A stretch of DNA of 64,000 nt, taken from assembly GCA_023404675.1 (NCBI GenBank), contig JAEYAW010000031.1, positions 614,072 to 678,071 of the forward strand. Reading direction: 5' to 3'. The position numbers and the translations under genes were made by a program. The notes under the pieces are model-generated. The model was not told where the DNA came from. It saw only the letters and a program-made list of their open reading frames with translations, and did not search any database. Below, piece by piece: positions 24,319 through 34,080 of the stretch. How positions within the stretch are numbered: position 1 is the stretch's first letter; every line of letters begins with the position of its first letter. The DNA is from Pseudomonadota bacterium. GTDB lineage: Bacteria; Pseudomonadota; Alphaproteobacteria; Rhizobiales; Xanthobacteraceae.

Positions 24319-26247
24319 TTACCCCATCCCCTCCAGTTCGGCGATCATGCCCTCGATCACGGAGAGGCCGCCGTCCCAGAACGTCGGGTCGCGGGCGTCG
24401 AGCCCGAACGGGGCGAGCAGTTCCGAATAGTGCCGGGTGCCACCGGCGGCGAGCATGGCGAGGTAACGGTCCGCAAAACCGTCCGCCGCGCGCTCGTAAA
24501 CCGCATAGAGCGAGTTCACGAGGCAATCCCCGAAGGCATAGGCGTAGACGTAGAACGGCGAATGGATGAAGTGCGGGATGTACATCCAGAACGTCTCGTA
24601 GCCGGGCTTCAGCTCGATCGCCGGGCCGAGGCTCTCGCTCTGCACAGTCAGCCAGATCTCGCCGAGCCGCTCCGCAGTGAGTTCGCCGTTGCGGCGCTCG
24701 GTGTGGACCATGCGCTCGAAGGTATAGAACGCGATCTGCCGCACCACCGTGTTGATCATGTCCTCGACCTTGCCCGCCAGCAGCGCCTGACGCTGCCTGG
24801 CGTTTCTGGTCTGGGCCAGCATCCGCTTGAAGGTAAGCATCTCGCCGAACACGCTGGCGGTCTCGGCCAATGTGAGCGGCGTCGGCGCCATCAACGCGCC
24901 ATTCTTCGCAGCCAGCACCTGATGCACGCCGTGCCCCAGTTCGTGGGCGAGAGTCATCACGTCGCGCGGCTTGCCCTGATAGTTCAGCAGCACATAGGGG
25001 TGCGCCGAGGGCGTCGTCGGATGCGAGAACGCGCCCGGCGCCTTGCCGGGCCGCACCGGCGCGTCGATCCAGCGATCGGTGAAGAAGCGCTCAGCGATCT
25101 GCGCCATCACCGGCGAGAACTCGCCATAGGCCGACAACACTGTGCGCCGAGCCTCGCCCCACGGCACCATGCCGGTCGCGGCGAACGGCAGCGGCGCGTT
25201 GCGATCCCAGTGCGGCAGCTTCTTCTTGCCGAGCCAGCGCGCCTTCAGCGCATAGTAGCGGTGCGACAGCTTCGGATAGGCCGCGCGCACCGACGCCACC
25301 AGCGCATCCACCACCTCTCGCTCGACGCGGTTGCCGAGGTGGCGCGCATCCGCGACATCCTGAAAGCCGCGCCAGCGATCCGAGATTTCCTTGTCCTTGG
25401 CGAGCGTGTTGGTGACCAGCACGAACGTGCGCTCGTTGGCCTTGAACGTCTTGGCCAGCGCCTGCGCCGCCTCGCGCCGCTTGTCGGCCGCGCGATCCTG
25501 CATCAGGTTCAGCGTCGGCTCGATGGCCAGTTCCTTCGCGCCGACCTTGAACCGCAGCGCCGAGATGGTCTGGTCGAACAGCCTGTTCCAGGCCGCATAG
25601 CCCGAAACCGACTTTTCGTGAAACAGCTGCTCGACGCGATCTTCGAGCTGGTAGGGCTTGTCCTTGCGGCTGTCCTCGATCCACGGCCGGTAGTGGCTCA
25701 GCGCGGGGGAGCCCTGCAGCGCCCGCTCCAGCACGTCGTCGTCCAGCCGGTTCAGTTCGAGCGTGAAGAACAGCAGATGCAGCGACGCGGTGGTGATGCG
25801 CTCGGAAACGTCCCCGTAAAACTTCGAGATCGTCGGATCCACGCTGTCGCCCGCATGAACGAGGCCGGCGAACGACACCAGCCGCCCGGCGAGATCGTCG
25901 ATCGCCTCGTAGGATTTGACCGCGTCCGCCAGCCAGTCCCCGCCGCCGCTCTTGGCGACCTCTTCAGCGAGGCGGCCGCGATAGGCCTGCTCGAACGCCA
26001 CGCAGTCGGCGTCGAGCTTGTCGAGATCGCGCGCGATCTCCGGGGCGTCGATCGAAGGATAGAGATCCGCCAGATTCCATTGCGGCAGCTGCCCCGGCGA
26101 AGCCTTGCGCGATACGGCCTTCTTCGGGGCGGCTTTCGCCGAAGCCGCCTTTGGCGCGACGCTCTTGCGAGCGGCGGATGTGCCAACAGCAGGTTTGCGA
26201 GCGGCGGTCTTCCGTGCGGGGGTTTTGCGGGACGTCTTGGCGGCCAT
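24319..26247 (-). CDS. pepF: M3-family oligoendopeptidase F
   Basis: A 642-residue zinc metallopeptidase with the HELGH motif (His435, Glu436, His439) in LAHELGHGVHQ and the downstream glutamate region ETASVFGEML. The core begins at LPQWNLADLYPSID, typical of PepF. Before it are about 55 Lys/Ala-rich residues (repeats of AARK, APKKA), resembling histone-H1-like tails and absent from ordinary PepF. ATG 26247 is chosen; the upstream 25 residues are not plausible. It degrades cytoplasmic oligopeptides of about 7-17 residues. It is transcribed alone, divergent from the NtrC-like regulator. Confidence 0.94.
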   Translation of the reverse strand: MAAKTSRKTPARKTAARKPAVGTSAARKSVAPKAASAKAAPKKAVSRKASPGQLPQWNLADLYPSIDAPEIARDLDKLDADCVAFEQAYRGRLAEEVAKSGGGDWLADAVKSYEAIDDLAGRLVSFAGLVHAGDSVDPTISKFYGDVSERITTASLHLLFFTLELNRLDDDVLERALQGSPALSHYRPWIEDSRKDKPYQLEDRVEQLFHEKSVSGYAAWNRLFDQTISALRFKVGAKELAIEPTLNLMQDRAADKRREAAQALAKTFKANERTFVLVTNTLAKDKEISDRWRGFQDVADARHLGNRVEREVVDALVASVRAAYPKLSHRYYALKARWLGKKKLPHWDRNAPLPFAATGMVPWGEARRTVLSAYGEFSPVMAQIAERFFTDRWIDAPVRPGKAPGAFSHPTTPSAHPYVLLNYQGKPRDVMTLAHELGHGVHQVLAAKNGALMAPTPLTLAETASVFGEMLTFKRMLAQTRNARQRQALLAGKVEDMINTVVRQIAFYTFERMVHTERRNGELTAERLGEIWLTVQSESLGPAIELKPGYETFWMYIPHFIHSPFYVYAYAFGDCLVNSLYAVYERAADGFADRYLAMLAAGGTRHYSELLAPFGLDARDPTFWDGGLSVIEGMIAELEGMG

Positions 26248-26553
26248 GGAGGCAAAAAACCTGTTTGGGATCGAGCGGGTCTGACCGAACCATAGGTGCT
26301 GACGCGGGACCGGATCAACCACCGAGCGCTCACAGCGGCGGCATTCACCATCACCCCGCCGTCATCATCGGCAATTTCGCGGCGTTTACATCCCCTTAAG
26401 CTTCTCCCGCCAGATTGCTCCAAATCGGGACATCGAAGCGCGGACGGGTCCGGCACACGCCGGGCGTTGCGGTTCTGCCTTCAGACGCACCCGGTCCCAT
26501 CTTTTCGGCGGCCACGGCGGCCGATCCCTTCTGGACTAGCGTAAAGGACCGAT
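26248..26553. other. Intergenic region between pepF and the NtrC-like gene
   Basis: A 306-bp divergent promoter region. AAAGGA at about 26543 serves the rightward gene. No convincing -35/-10 pair, sigma-54 box, palindrome or small gene was recognised. Confidence 0.5.
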
Positions 26554-28041
26554 ATGGCCGCGACCATTCTCATCGCAGACGACGACGCCGTGCAGCGCCG
26601 ACTCGTCGAAAACATGGTGCGGCGTTGCGGTTACGAGGCAATCACGGTTGATTCGGGCGATGCCGCCGTCGCGGCGTTCACCGCACCCGGCGGTCCGCGC
26701 ATCGACGCCATCCTTCTCGATCTCGTGATGCCCGGCCTCGACGGCATGGGCGTGCTCGCACGGCTTCGCGACTCCGAACTCGATATTCCGGTGGTGGTGC
26801 AGACCGCCCATGGCGGGATCGACACCGTGGTGTCGGCGATGCGCGCCGGCGCGCAGGATTTCGTGGTAAAGCCGGTTGGCATGGAGCGGTTGCAGGTGTC
26901 GCTGCGCAACGCCCTCAACGCCAGCGCGCTCAAGGGCGAGTTGCAGCGTATCCGCCACGCGCGGGAAGGACGGCTGACCTTCGCCGACATCGTGACCCGC
27001 AGCGACGCCATGACACCAGCGCTGCGGATCGCGAAAAAGGCCTCGGGCTCGGCAATCCCCGTGCTGGTGGAAGGCGAGTCCGGCACCGGCAAGGAGCTGA
27101 TCGCCCGCGCCATCCACGGCTCCAGCGAACGGGCCAGCAAGCCGTTCATCGCCGTCAACTGCGGCGCGATCCCGGACAATCTGGTCGAATCGATCCTGTT
27201 CGGCCACGAGAAGGGTGCATTCACCGGCGCGACCGAACGTCACGTCGGCAAGTTCGTCGAGGCGTCGGGCGGCACGCTGTTTCTCGACGAGATCGCCGAG
27301 CTGCCGCTGACCGCGCAGGTCAAGCTGCTGCGCGCCTTGCAGCAGGGCGAGGTGGAGACCGTCGGCGGACGGCGTCCGGTCAAGGTGGACGTGCGAATCA
27401 TTTCCGCCACCAACCGTTCGCTGCTCGACTGCGTGAAGGCGGGACGCTTCCGGGAGGATCTGTTCTACCGCCTCCACGTTTTGCCGCTGACCGTGCCGCC
27501 GCTGCGCAACCGGCGCGAGGACATTCCGCATCTGCTGCGGCATTTCCTCACCCGCATCTGCGCGGAAGAGAAGCGGACGATCACCGGAATCAGTGCCGAA
27601 GCCGTTGGCCACCTGTCCCGCGCCGACTGGCCGGGCAACATCCGCCAGCTGGAAAACGCGGTCTATCGGGCGGTGGTCCTCAGCGAGGGGACCGAACTCG
27701 GCATCGGCGACTTTCCGCTCCCGCAGTCGACCAGTCCGTTCCCGTTCATGCCCGCAGATTCGGACGCCGCAGCGCCGATCCTTGCCCCCGCGACGCCCAT
27801 CGTTCCCGGCGCCGAGGTGCCCATCGTGCCGCCGATACAGGCCGCGGATTCGATCTCGCTGCTCTCGGACGACGGCGAGATCCGCTCTCTGGATGAACTG
27901 GAAGCCGAAATCATCCGCTTCGCCATCTCCCACTACAGAGGTCAGATGTCGGAAATCGCGCGCCGACTCAAAATCGGCCGCTCGACGCTCTACCGCAAAC
28001 TCGACGAGATCGGCGCCGCGCCTGCACAACCTGAACTTTGA
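26554..28041 (+). CDS. Sigma-54-dependent response regulator (NtrC family)
   Basis: A 495-residue regulator. The receiver domain has the acidic pocket ADDD (9-11), phosphoacceptor Asp56 in LLDLVMPG and Lys106 in VVKPVG. The AAA+ domain has Walker A GESGTGKE (174-181) and an intact GAFTGA loop (221-226) for contacting sigma-54. A Pro-rich linker of about 60 residues precedes a Fis-type helix-turn-helix (MSEIARRLKIGRSTLYRKLDEIG). No histidine kinase gene is adjacent, so it is an orphan regulator. The linker is longer than usual. Targets are unknown. Confidence 0.94.
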   Translation: MAATILIADDDAVQRRLVENMVRRCGYEAITVDSGDAAVAAFTAPGGPRIDAILLDLVMPGLDGMGVLARLRDSELDIPVVVQTAHGGIDTVVSAMRAGAQDFVVKPVGMERLQVSLRNALNASALKGELQRIRHAREGRLTFADIVTRSDAMTPALRIAKKASGSAIPVLVEGESGTGKELIARAIHGSSERASKPFIAVNCGAIPDNLVESILFGHEKGAFTGATERHVGKFVEASGGTLFLDEIAELPLTAQVKLLRALQQGEVETVGGRRPVKVDVRIISATNRSLLDCVKAGRFREDLFYRLHVLPLTVPPLRNRREDIPHLLRHFLTRICAEEKRTITGISAEAVGHLSRADWPGNIRQLENAVYRAVVLSEGTELGIGDFPLPQSTSPFPFMPADSDAAAPILAPATPIVPGAEVPIVPPIQAADSISLLSDDGEIRSLDELEAEIIRFAISHYRGQMSEIARRLKIGRSTLYRKLDEIGAAPAQPEL

Positions 28042-28387
28042 TCGCTTCTGAATTGCGGTTCAGTGGTAGTGAAACCGTTGCGGAGGGGTGACAGCCTTCG
28101 GGAAAAGCGTGTTGTGTCAATCGGCCCGGTTGCAACGTCGGGAGGTTGGGGTCAGTTTCGCGTGAGGTGTCCGGATGCCGATTGTGCAGCCAGCCCAGGC
28201 GCAGCTACTGTTTCGTTGAGTTCATTTGATTGGGTTTAATCGAACCATCGGCGCGCTGATGCGTCGTAGGATTGCGGGCTTTTCCGAAAAGTGCCGGCAG
28301 GTGGTCCGTCGGGCGAGTTCCTGGGCGGACCATCAGGGGATTCGTCCTGATGCCGGCGACGCGACGAACGTTATAAAGGGGTACGGA
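28042..28387. other. Intergenic region upstream of the L,D-transpeptidase
   Basis: A 346-bp region. The frame of the downstream gene is open back to 28226 but without a signal peptide there, so it is treated as leader. AAAGGGG lies 5-12 bp before ATG 28388. A short stem CTGAA-N6-TTCAG is seen near 28048; nothing else is recognised. Confidence 0.5.
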
Positions 28388-30523
28388 ATGCGAGACTTTT
28401 CGAATCGCCGTTCGGGCTATGACCGGGTGCTGACGGCCGTCGCCGCGACGTTCCTGATGGTGTCCGGAACAGTCGCGCAGGCGCAGGACAGCGCGACTCC
28501 GGCAGCCACGGAAAAAGCCGCCGAACACGCGATCGAAGCCGCAGTTCCGATGCCGGAGCCAGCCAACGTGCCGCCGCCGACCGCCGCCGACCTCAAACCG
28601 GAGGACGTGAAGGACGCCGCAAAGGCTGCCGAGGAGCCGGCGAAGACAACAACCGCAGAGACGCCCGCCGCGCCTGAAAAGGCCGAACCGGCGACGACCG
28701 CAACTGTCTCTCCACCTGCCGCGCCGGTCGCGACCCCGGCGTCCCCCGCCGCGCCGACCACGGCAACCGGCACGCCTGCGACGGATACAAAATCGACGAT
28801 CGCCGCCGTCTCGGCCGATCAGCCGGTTGCTGATGGAATCCGCGATCTGCTGTCCGCCAAGGCGACGCGCTACTTCGACCGGAAGAACGAACGCGCGGCC
28901 GTCGACGCTTTCTACAAGTCCCGCGACTATGCGCCGGTCTGGACCCAGAATGGCCAACCGACGGCCCGCGCCAAGGCAGCGATCGCGCGCCTTAACGCCG
29001 CTGATAATGACGGCCTCGACCCGACCGACTATCCGACGCCGGACTTTGCCGCCGCGACCACCCCCTCGGCGATGGCGGAAGCCGACCTGCGTCTGACGGC
29101 CAGCATCCTCGACTATGCGAGGCAGGCCCAGAGCGGCCGCATGCACTGGTCGCAGGTTTCGGCCGACATTCTCTATCCCGAGCACCCGACCGATCCGGCC
29201 GAGGTCCTGACGCACGTCACGACAGCGGGCGATGCCACCGCCGCGCTCGACAGCTACAACCCGCCGCACCAGGGTTATCGCGCGCTCAAGGCCAAGCTCG
29301 CCGAACTGCGCGGCAAGAGCGAAACGCCGGTCGCGCCGATCGCGGAAGGGCCTGCGCTGAAATACATCCCCGCCCGCAAGAAGCAGGCGGAAGTGGTGGT
29401 CGAGGATGCCCGTGTCCCGACGCTGCGCAAGCGGCTCGGCGTGACCGAAAACGCCGATGACGCCCGCTACGACAACACCGTCGCCGCAGCCGTCCGCAAA
29501 TTCCAGGCGAACAGCGATCTCAAGGCCACCGGCATTCTTGACGATGCCACGGTAAAGGCGATCAACGCGCCGAGGCGCGACCGCCAGATCGACATCGTGC
29601 TCGTCAACATGGAGCGCTGGCGCTGGCTGCCGCGCGAGCTCGGCGCGGCCGCGCTCGGCAATGCCTACGTGATCCTCAACATTCCGGATTTCACGCTGCA
29701 GGTGCAGCAGAACGGCCATCAGGTGTGGAAGACCCGCGTCGTGGTCGGCAAGCCGGGCCGCCATGCGACCCCGATGCTGACGGAGACGATGAAGTACATC
29801 ACGGTCAACCCGACCTGGAACGTGCCGCCGTCGATCATCTACGGTGAATACCTGCCGGCGCTTCAGCAGGACCCGACCGTGCTCGACCGCATGGGCCTGA
29901 AGCTCGAACGGCGCCGCGACGGCTCGATCCACATCTCGCAACCGCCCGGCGAAGCCAATGCGCTCGGCCGCATCCGCTTCAACTTCCCGAACAAGTTCCT
30001 CGTCTATCAGCACGACACGCCGGACAAGAACCTGTTCGCTCACGAGGCACGGGCCTACAGCCACGGCTGCATGCGCGTGCAGAATCCCGACCAGTACGCC
30101 GCCACGCTGCTGAACATCGTGCGCCCCGACGAGAAGTACACGCCGGAGCGCATTCGCGGCATGTACGGGCGCAACGAGACCAATCTGCAGTTCGCAACAC
30201 CGATTCCGGTCAACATCACTTACCAGACCGCATTCGTCGACGAGGCCGGCAAGCTGGAATTCCGCAAGGACATCTATGGCCGCGACGCGGTGATGATCTC
30301 GCTGCTGCGATCCAACAAGAACCTTGAGGCGGTCGTGGCCCACGCCCAGCCGAACTACAGCCGTCCGAAGGCCGACATCCCGCAGGGTGTCGCGTTCAAC
30401 GACGGCTTTGGAGGCCGGAGTTCATCGGGCAGCGGCGAGCCGAACTTCTTCGAGCGCCTGTTCGGCATCGCTCCGCCGCCTCCCCCGCCGCCGCAGACCC
30501 GGCGGCGCGGCGCGCAGCGCTGA
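28388..30523 (+). CDS. L,D-transpeptidase (YkuD domain, YcbB/LdtD-like)
   Basis: A 711-residue exported murein enzyme. The order is: signal peptide ending near VAQAQD (about residue 35), an Ala/Pro/Thr-rich linker to about residue 140, a scaffold domain starting at IRDLLSAKATRYFDRKNERAAVDAFYKSRDYAPVW, a peptidoglycan-binding domain around LRKRLGVTENAD, and a YkuD catalytic domain with SHGCMRV, where Cys561 is the nucleophile and His559 its partner. It ends in a Pro-rich tail. It would form 3-3 crosslinks or attach outer-membrane proteins to peptidoglycan. ATG 28388 has an AAGGGG site and opens directly into the signal sequence. The long disordered linker would let an anchored enzyme reach across the periplasm. 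Confidence 0.93.
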   Translation: MRDFSNRRSGYDRVLTAVAATFLMVSGTVAQAQDSATPAATEKAAEHAIEAAVPMPEPANVPPPTAADLKPEDVKDAAKAAEEPAKTTTAETPAAPEKAEPATTATVSPPAAPVATPASPAAPTTATGTPATDTKSTIAAVSADQPVADGIRDLLSAKATRYFDRKNERAAVDAFYKSRDYAPVWTQNGQPTARAKAAIARLNAADNDGLDPTDYPTPDFAAATTPSAMAEADLRLTASILDYARQAQSGRMHWSQVSADILYPEHPTDPAEVLTHVTTAGDATAALDSYNPPHQGYRALKAKLAELRGKSETPVAPIAEGPALKYIPARKKQAEVVVEDARVPTLRKRLGVTENADDARYDNTVAAAVRKFQANSDLKATGILDDATVKAINAPRRDRQIDIVLVNMERWRWLPRELGAAALGNAYVILNIPDFTLQVQQNGHQVWKTRVVVGKPGRHATPMLTETMKYITVNPTWNVPPSIIYGEYLPALQQDPTVLDRMGLKLERRRDGSIHISQPPGEANALGRIRFNFPNKFLVYQHDTPDKNLFAHEARAYSHGCMRVQNPDQYAATLLNIVRPDEKYTPERIRGMYGRNETNLQFATPIPVNITYQTAFVDEAGKLEFRKDIYGRDAVMISLLRSNKNLEAVVAHAQPNYSRPKADIPQGVAFNDGFGGRSSSGSGEPNFFERLFGIAPPPPPPPQTRRRGAQR

Positions 30524-30847
30524 TCCCCGGGACGGAGTGAAGCATCGGGGTCGCGGCTCGGATCGCGCGCGACATCGGGCGCACTTCATCAAGGCTGATC
30601 GTCACAAAACATGTCTCCGGCTGAAAACGCCGGAGAGAAGAACTTGTCGGCGCGCCACGCCTCTCACCTCCGGGCTGCGCCGATGGCCCCTTCTGACGCT
30701 CCGCCAGCACTTCCTGTGTAAGCCGTCCGCCGCCGTAACGTGTGATCCGGCGGCCGGGCTGCGCTTGAGCGTTCGACCGGATCACAGGAAGATGCGACCT
30801 GATCGCATTGCGGCAATGCGGTTGCAAGTGCGGCGGGGCCCCACAAC
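30524..30847. other. Intergenic region with two hairpins
   Basis: Two perfect stems: TCTCCGGC-N7-GCCGGAGA (30614-30636) and TGTGATCCGG/CCGGATCACA (30741-30750 and 30777-30786, with 26 nt between). Neither has a T-run, so they are not classic terminators. No gene is recognised in this 324-bp stretch. Confidence 0.55.
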
Positions 30848-31240
30848 ATGACGATCAGTGTTCCGATTATTTGCGCAGGTGCCCTGGCGCTTCTGCTGTT
30901 CGCGCTCAGCATTGCGATAACCGGCTTGCGCCTGCGGTCTCACGTGCTCGTGGGGGCGCCTGACGATCCGACAAGCCCCTTGACGAAACTGGTTCGAGCG
31001 CAGGCGAACACCGCCGAATACGCGGCGGTTCTTCTGGTCCTGTTCCTGTGGCTGGACTTCCGGCACGCGGGCGCGGTGAGTCAGGGCCTGATGATCCTTG
31101 CCGTGGTGGGCCGCTATCTGTTTGCCGCGGGAATGTTGTTGTCCCCCAGCATCGCCAGACCGAATCCCGTGCGGGCCATCGGCGCGGCCGCCACCTATGC
31201 CGGCGGCGTCGGACTGAGCATCGCACTCCTCGCGTCCTGA
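30848..31240 (+). CDS. MAPEG-family membrane protein
   Basis: A 130-residue integral membrane protein with four hydrophobic helices. The family signature is RAQANTAEYAAVLLVLFLWLDF (helix 2 with the conserved NxxE region), followed by VVGRYLFAAGMLLSP. MAPEG members in eukaryotes include microsomal glutathione transferases and leukotriene synthases; bacterial members often have unknown substrates. Glutathione-dependent detoxification is the likeliest role. No good ribosome site is evident before the ATG. The gene stands alone, converging on the gene at 31395-31682. Confidence 0.88.
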   Translation: MTISVPIICAGALALLLFALSIAITGLRLRSHVLVGAPDDPTSPLTKLVRAQANTAEYAAVLLVLFLWLDFRHAGAVSQGLMILAVVGRYLFAAGMLLSPSIARPNPVRAIGAAATYAGGVGLSIALLAS

Positions 31241-31333
31241 GCCGCTCCGGCGCACCCCGGTTTCCGGGGCTTTTGCATGTCACGCGACCGGGCAAACGGA
31301 CCGAGGCCTGCTGCTCCCGAACGAAAAGCTGCA

Positions 31334-31364
31334 GAAAGAAAAAAGCCCCGATCTCGTCGGGGCT
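31334..31364 (-). terminator. Rho-independent terminator for the gene at 31395-31682
   Basis: The stem AGCCCCGA (31344-31351) pairs with TCGGGGCT (31357-31364) across a 5-nt loop. Read on the minus strand it is followed by a T-rich tract (31334-31344 complement). On the plus strand CTTTTG follows, so it may also stop the convergent MAPEG transcript. Confidence 0.85.
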
Positions 31365-31394
31365 CTTTTGTCTTGAAGACGATCAAGAGAGAAC

Positions 31395-31682
31395 TCAGTA
31401 CCGCACGCTGAGCGGCCGGCTGTAGTGCCCCGGAGGCACCCACACGCAGCGGTACGAGACGTAACCGCCATAGACGCGCTGTGCGCCGCCGTAGCGGGCC
31501 ACCTTGCCGTATTGCGCGCAGTGATCCACCGCGATCGCCTTGAACGGCGTGCGCGGGCCAAGCGAGTAGGAAATGATGACGCTGGTGTCGTTGCCCTTGA
31601 CCGGCGGCACCCAGTCGGCGGCAGCGGGCCCGGCCGCAAGAAGTCCCCCGGCCATCAGCAGCACCGGCAGCATATGTCGCAT
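31395..31682 (-). CDS. Small secreted protein of unknown function
   Basis: A 95-residue protein with a clear signal peptide (MLPVLLMAGGLLAAGPAAADW). The mature part of about 75 residues holds two cysteines (in DHCAQYG and YRCVWVPPG) that could form a disulfide, and is rich in Tyr/Gly. ATG 31682 is preferred because GGAAG lies just upstream; the ATG at 31691 has its AGG directly abutting. It is probably periplasmic or outer-membrane associated. No family is recognised. A good terminator follows. Confidence 0.72.
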   Translation of the reverse strand: MRHMLPVLLMAGGLLAAGPAAADWVPPVKGNDTSVIISYSLGPRTPFKAIAVDHCAQYGKVARYGGAQRVYGGYVSYRCVWVPPGHYSRPLSVRY

Positions 31683-31852
31683 CGCTTCCATCCTTCTCGT
31701 TCGCCCGCACCTTAAAGCGCCTTGCGAGTCGGGGAAAGCTCGGGACATATCTTGCGGGGGAAGAAGGTCCATGTGTTGCCGCGCTGCACTTGACCCGCCC
31801 GCCGCTTCACGGCACCGTCCCGCAACGTTCCGGACCAGTTGCAGGCGAATCC

Positions 31853-32344
31853 ATGATGCAGGCCTTGACCCTCTTTTCGACGCAGAAAGCGGCCCGGAAG
31901 CTGGCATTCCCGCTGCTGGGGCTGGTCGCGGTGGCGCTTGCCGCGCTGGTGCCGGGCGCCGCCCGGGCCGCCAATCCCCTCGAACTGAACTTCTACCTGT
32001 CCGGTCCGCGTTACGACGGCGTTCTGCCGTCCTGCGAATACGCGCTGAACACGATTTCCTCGCAGTTCGCGGAGAAGGAAAGCAAGTTCTGGAACTCCTC
32101 GCTCCAGATCGTCAGCTATTCGCATTTGCGCGAGACCGCCTTCCGCCCCTGGACCTCCGACAACATTCCGCGCCGCTACTGCTCGGTGCGCGCCACGCTC
32201 AACGACGGCCGCCCGCACACGGTGAACTATTCGATCATCGAGGACGGCGGCTTCGCCGGCTACGGTGTCGGTGTGGAGTGGTGCATGGTCGGTCTCGATC
32301 GCGACTGGGCCTACAATCCGGCCTGCAAGGCCGCGCGTCCCTGA
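31853..32344 (+). CDS. Exported protein of unknown function
   Basis: A 163-residue protein with a signal peptide (KLAFPLLGLVAVALAALVPGAARAAN) and a mature domain of about 120 residues holding several cysteines (in PSCEYAL, RYCSVRA, EWCMVGL, PACKAARP), suggesting two disulfides and a periplasmic location. Two ATGs are adjacent (31853, 31856). It precedes the RNase T2 gene by about 100 bp on the same strand and may share its transcript. The family is not recognised, although it appears well formed and gene-like in codon pattern. Confidence 0.75.
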   Translation: MMQALTLFSTQKAARKLAFPLLGLVAVALAALVPGAARAANPLELNFYLSGPRYDGVLPSCEYALNTISSQFAEKESKFWNSSLQIVSYSHLRETAFRPWTSDNIPRRYCSVRATLNDGRPHTVNYSIIEDGGFAGYGVGVEWCMVGLDRDWAYNPACKAARP

Positions 32345-32449
32345 CACGACCTTCGCCGCCCCTGTCACAGGGCGCGCACGCATTTGCCGGTTCTTGTCGC
32401 GTTGCCGGCTTCCCGGTAGCGTATCGCGATCTGTGCGATGAGGACCATC

Positions 32450-33142
32450 ATGACCCCTGCATTGCGGCGCGCAGCCGCCCTTGCCGTCTTTCTGTTCGCG
32501 GCGCTCATTACCCTGTCGCCTGAGGCATCGGCACAGGACCGCCGCCAGAACGCGCCCGGCCAGTTCGATTTCTATGTGCTGTCGCTGTCGTGGTCGCCGT
32601 CATTCTGCGAGGCCGCCACCGAACGCGGCGCGCGGGGACGCTCCCACGATCTTCAGTGCGGCGGGCGACCCTACTCGTTCGTGGTGCATGGCCTGTGGCC
32701 GCAATATGATCGCGGCTTCCCCGAATACTGCGAGCGGCCCGCACCCCGCCTGCCCCGCAACATCATGCAGTCGATGCTCGACCTGATGCCCGCGCCCGGC
32801 CTGATCTACAACGAGTGGGACAAGCACGGCACCTGCTCGGGCCTGTCGCCGCGCGCCTATTTCGAGGCGACGCGCAAGGCCCGCGCATCGGTCAGGATTC
32901 CACCCGACATGCTCGAACTCTCCGCGCCAAAACTGATCTCGCCCGCCGAGATCGAAGCCGACTTCATCCGGGCCAATCCGGGCCTGCCGGCCGATGCGAT
33001 CGCCGTCACCTGCGACAGCCGCAGGCTCTCGGAGGTCCGCATCTGCATGAACCGGAATTTCGAGTATCGCTCCTGCGGCGAGATCGATCGGCGGGCGTGC
33101 CGCCGCGACAAGGTGCTGATGCCGCCGGTGCGCGGCGGCTGA
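32450..33142 (+). CDS. RNase T2-family ribonuclease (secreted)
   Basis: A 230-residue exported ribonuclease. A signal peptide (ALAVFLFAALITLSPEASAQ) precedes the two catalytic segments: CAS I FVVHGLWPQ (His80) and CAS II EWDKHGTCSG (Glu122, His126). The catalytic His/Glu/His set is therefore present. It cleaves single-stranded RNA through 2',3'-cyclic phosphates in the periplasm or outside. ATG 32450 is preferred because GAGGA lies 6-7 bp upstream and itself overlaps the alternative ATG at 32438. It may serve nutrient scavenging. Confidence 0.95.
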   Translation: MTPALRRAAALAVFLFAALITLSPEASAQDRRQNAPGQFDFYVLSLSWSPSFCEAATERGARGRSHDLQCGGRPYSFVVHGLWPQYDRGFPEYCERPAPRLPRNIMQSMLDLMPAPGLIYNEWDKHGTCSGLSPRAYFEATRKARASVRIPPDMLELSAPKLISPAEIEADFIRANPGLPADAIAVTCDSRRLSEVRICMNRNFEYRSCGEIDRRACRRDKVLMPPVRGG

Positions 33143-33210
33143 TGACCGCCCATCACAATTCCCGCCGAATGCCGCTTTGCGCAGGCATGCGCGCCGCGTA
33201 AAGCATGGGT

Positions 33211-34080
33211 ATGAACTATCGTCACGCCTTTCACGCCGGCAACTTCGCGGACGTCATCAAGCATATCGTGCTGGTGCGCATCCTCACCTATCTGCATGGC
33301 AAGCCCGCCCCCTTCAGAGTGCTCGACAGCCATGCAGGCGCGGGCCTCTATGATCTGACCGGCGAGGAAGCGACGCGCGGCGGCGAATGGCTGACGGGCA
33401 TCGCGCGGATGATGCAGGCGCGCTTCACGCCGGAGACGGCCGAACTCGTCGCGCCGTATCTCGACATCGTGCGCTCGTTCAATCCGGGCCGCGACCTCAC
33501 CGCCTATCCCGGTTCGCCGCTGATCGCCCGCGCCCTGCTGCGTCCGCAGGACCGGCTGGTCGCCTGCGAGATCGAGCCTGGCGCGCACCGTCATCTGATC
33601 GAGGCCCTGCGCCGCGATCCGCAGTCCCGCGTCGTCGATCTCGATGGCTGGCAGGCGCTGACCGCCTTCCTGCCGCCAAAGGAGCGGCGCGGTCTCGTCG
33701 TGATCGATCCGCCGTTCGAGGCTCGCGACGAGTTCGAGCGACTGGCGAGCGGCTTCTCGGCGGCCTTCACCAAATGGCCCAGCGGGATCTATCTGCTGTG
33801 GTACCCGATCAAAAGCCGGCGCGCGGCCGAGGATCTGGCCGCCAACATCGCCCGCACGCTGGCCTCCGCCCCGGCCCAGACCGACGGCCTGCGCATCGAG
33901 TTCAGCGTCACGCCGGACACGTCCGCGCCGGGATTGATTTCCGCCGGGCTGATCGTGGTCAATCCGCCATGGACTCTCACCGGCGAAATGAAGCCGATCC
34001 TCGCCGCCCTCGAAAAGCCGCTCGGTCTCGGCGGGGCCGGGCGTTACAGGATTGCCCAAATCGGCCCCACTCCTGCCTAA
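33211..34080 (+). CDS. rlmJ: 23S rRNA (adenine2030-N6)-methyltransferase
   Basis: A 289-residue protein matching RlmJ: MNYRHAFHAGNFADVIKHIVL at the start, VLDSHAGAGLYDL as the SAM-binding segment, AYPGSPLIARALLRPQDRL and the catalytic VIDPPFE. It methylates A2030 in 23S rRNA; loss usually has a mild growth effect. ATG 33211 matches the family start; ATG 33205 adds two residues. It follows the RNase T2 gene on the same strand. Confidence 0.95.
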   Translation: MNYRHAFHAGNFADVIKHIVLVRILTYLHGKPAPFRVLDSHAGAGLYDLTGEEATRGGEWLTGIARMMQARFTPETAELVAPYLDIVRSFNPGRDLTAYPGSPLIARALLRPQDRLVACEIEPGAHRHLIEALRRDPQSRVVDLDGWQALTAFLPPKERRGLVVIDPPFEARDEFERLASGFSAAFTKWPSGIYLLWYPIKSRRAAEDLAANIARTLASAPAQTDGLRIEFSVTPDTSAPGLISAGLIVVNPPWTLTGEMKPILAALEKPLGLGGAGRYRIAQIGPTPA

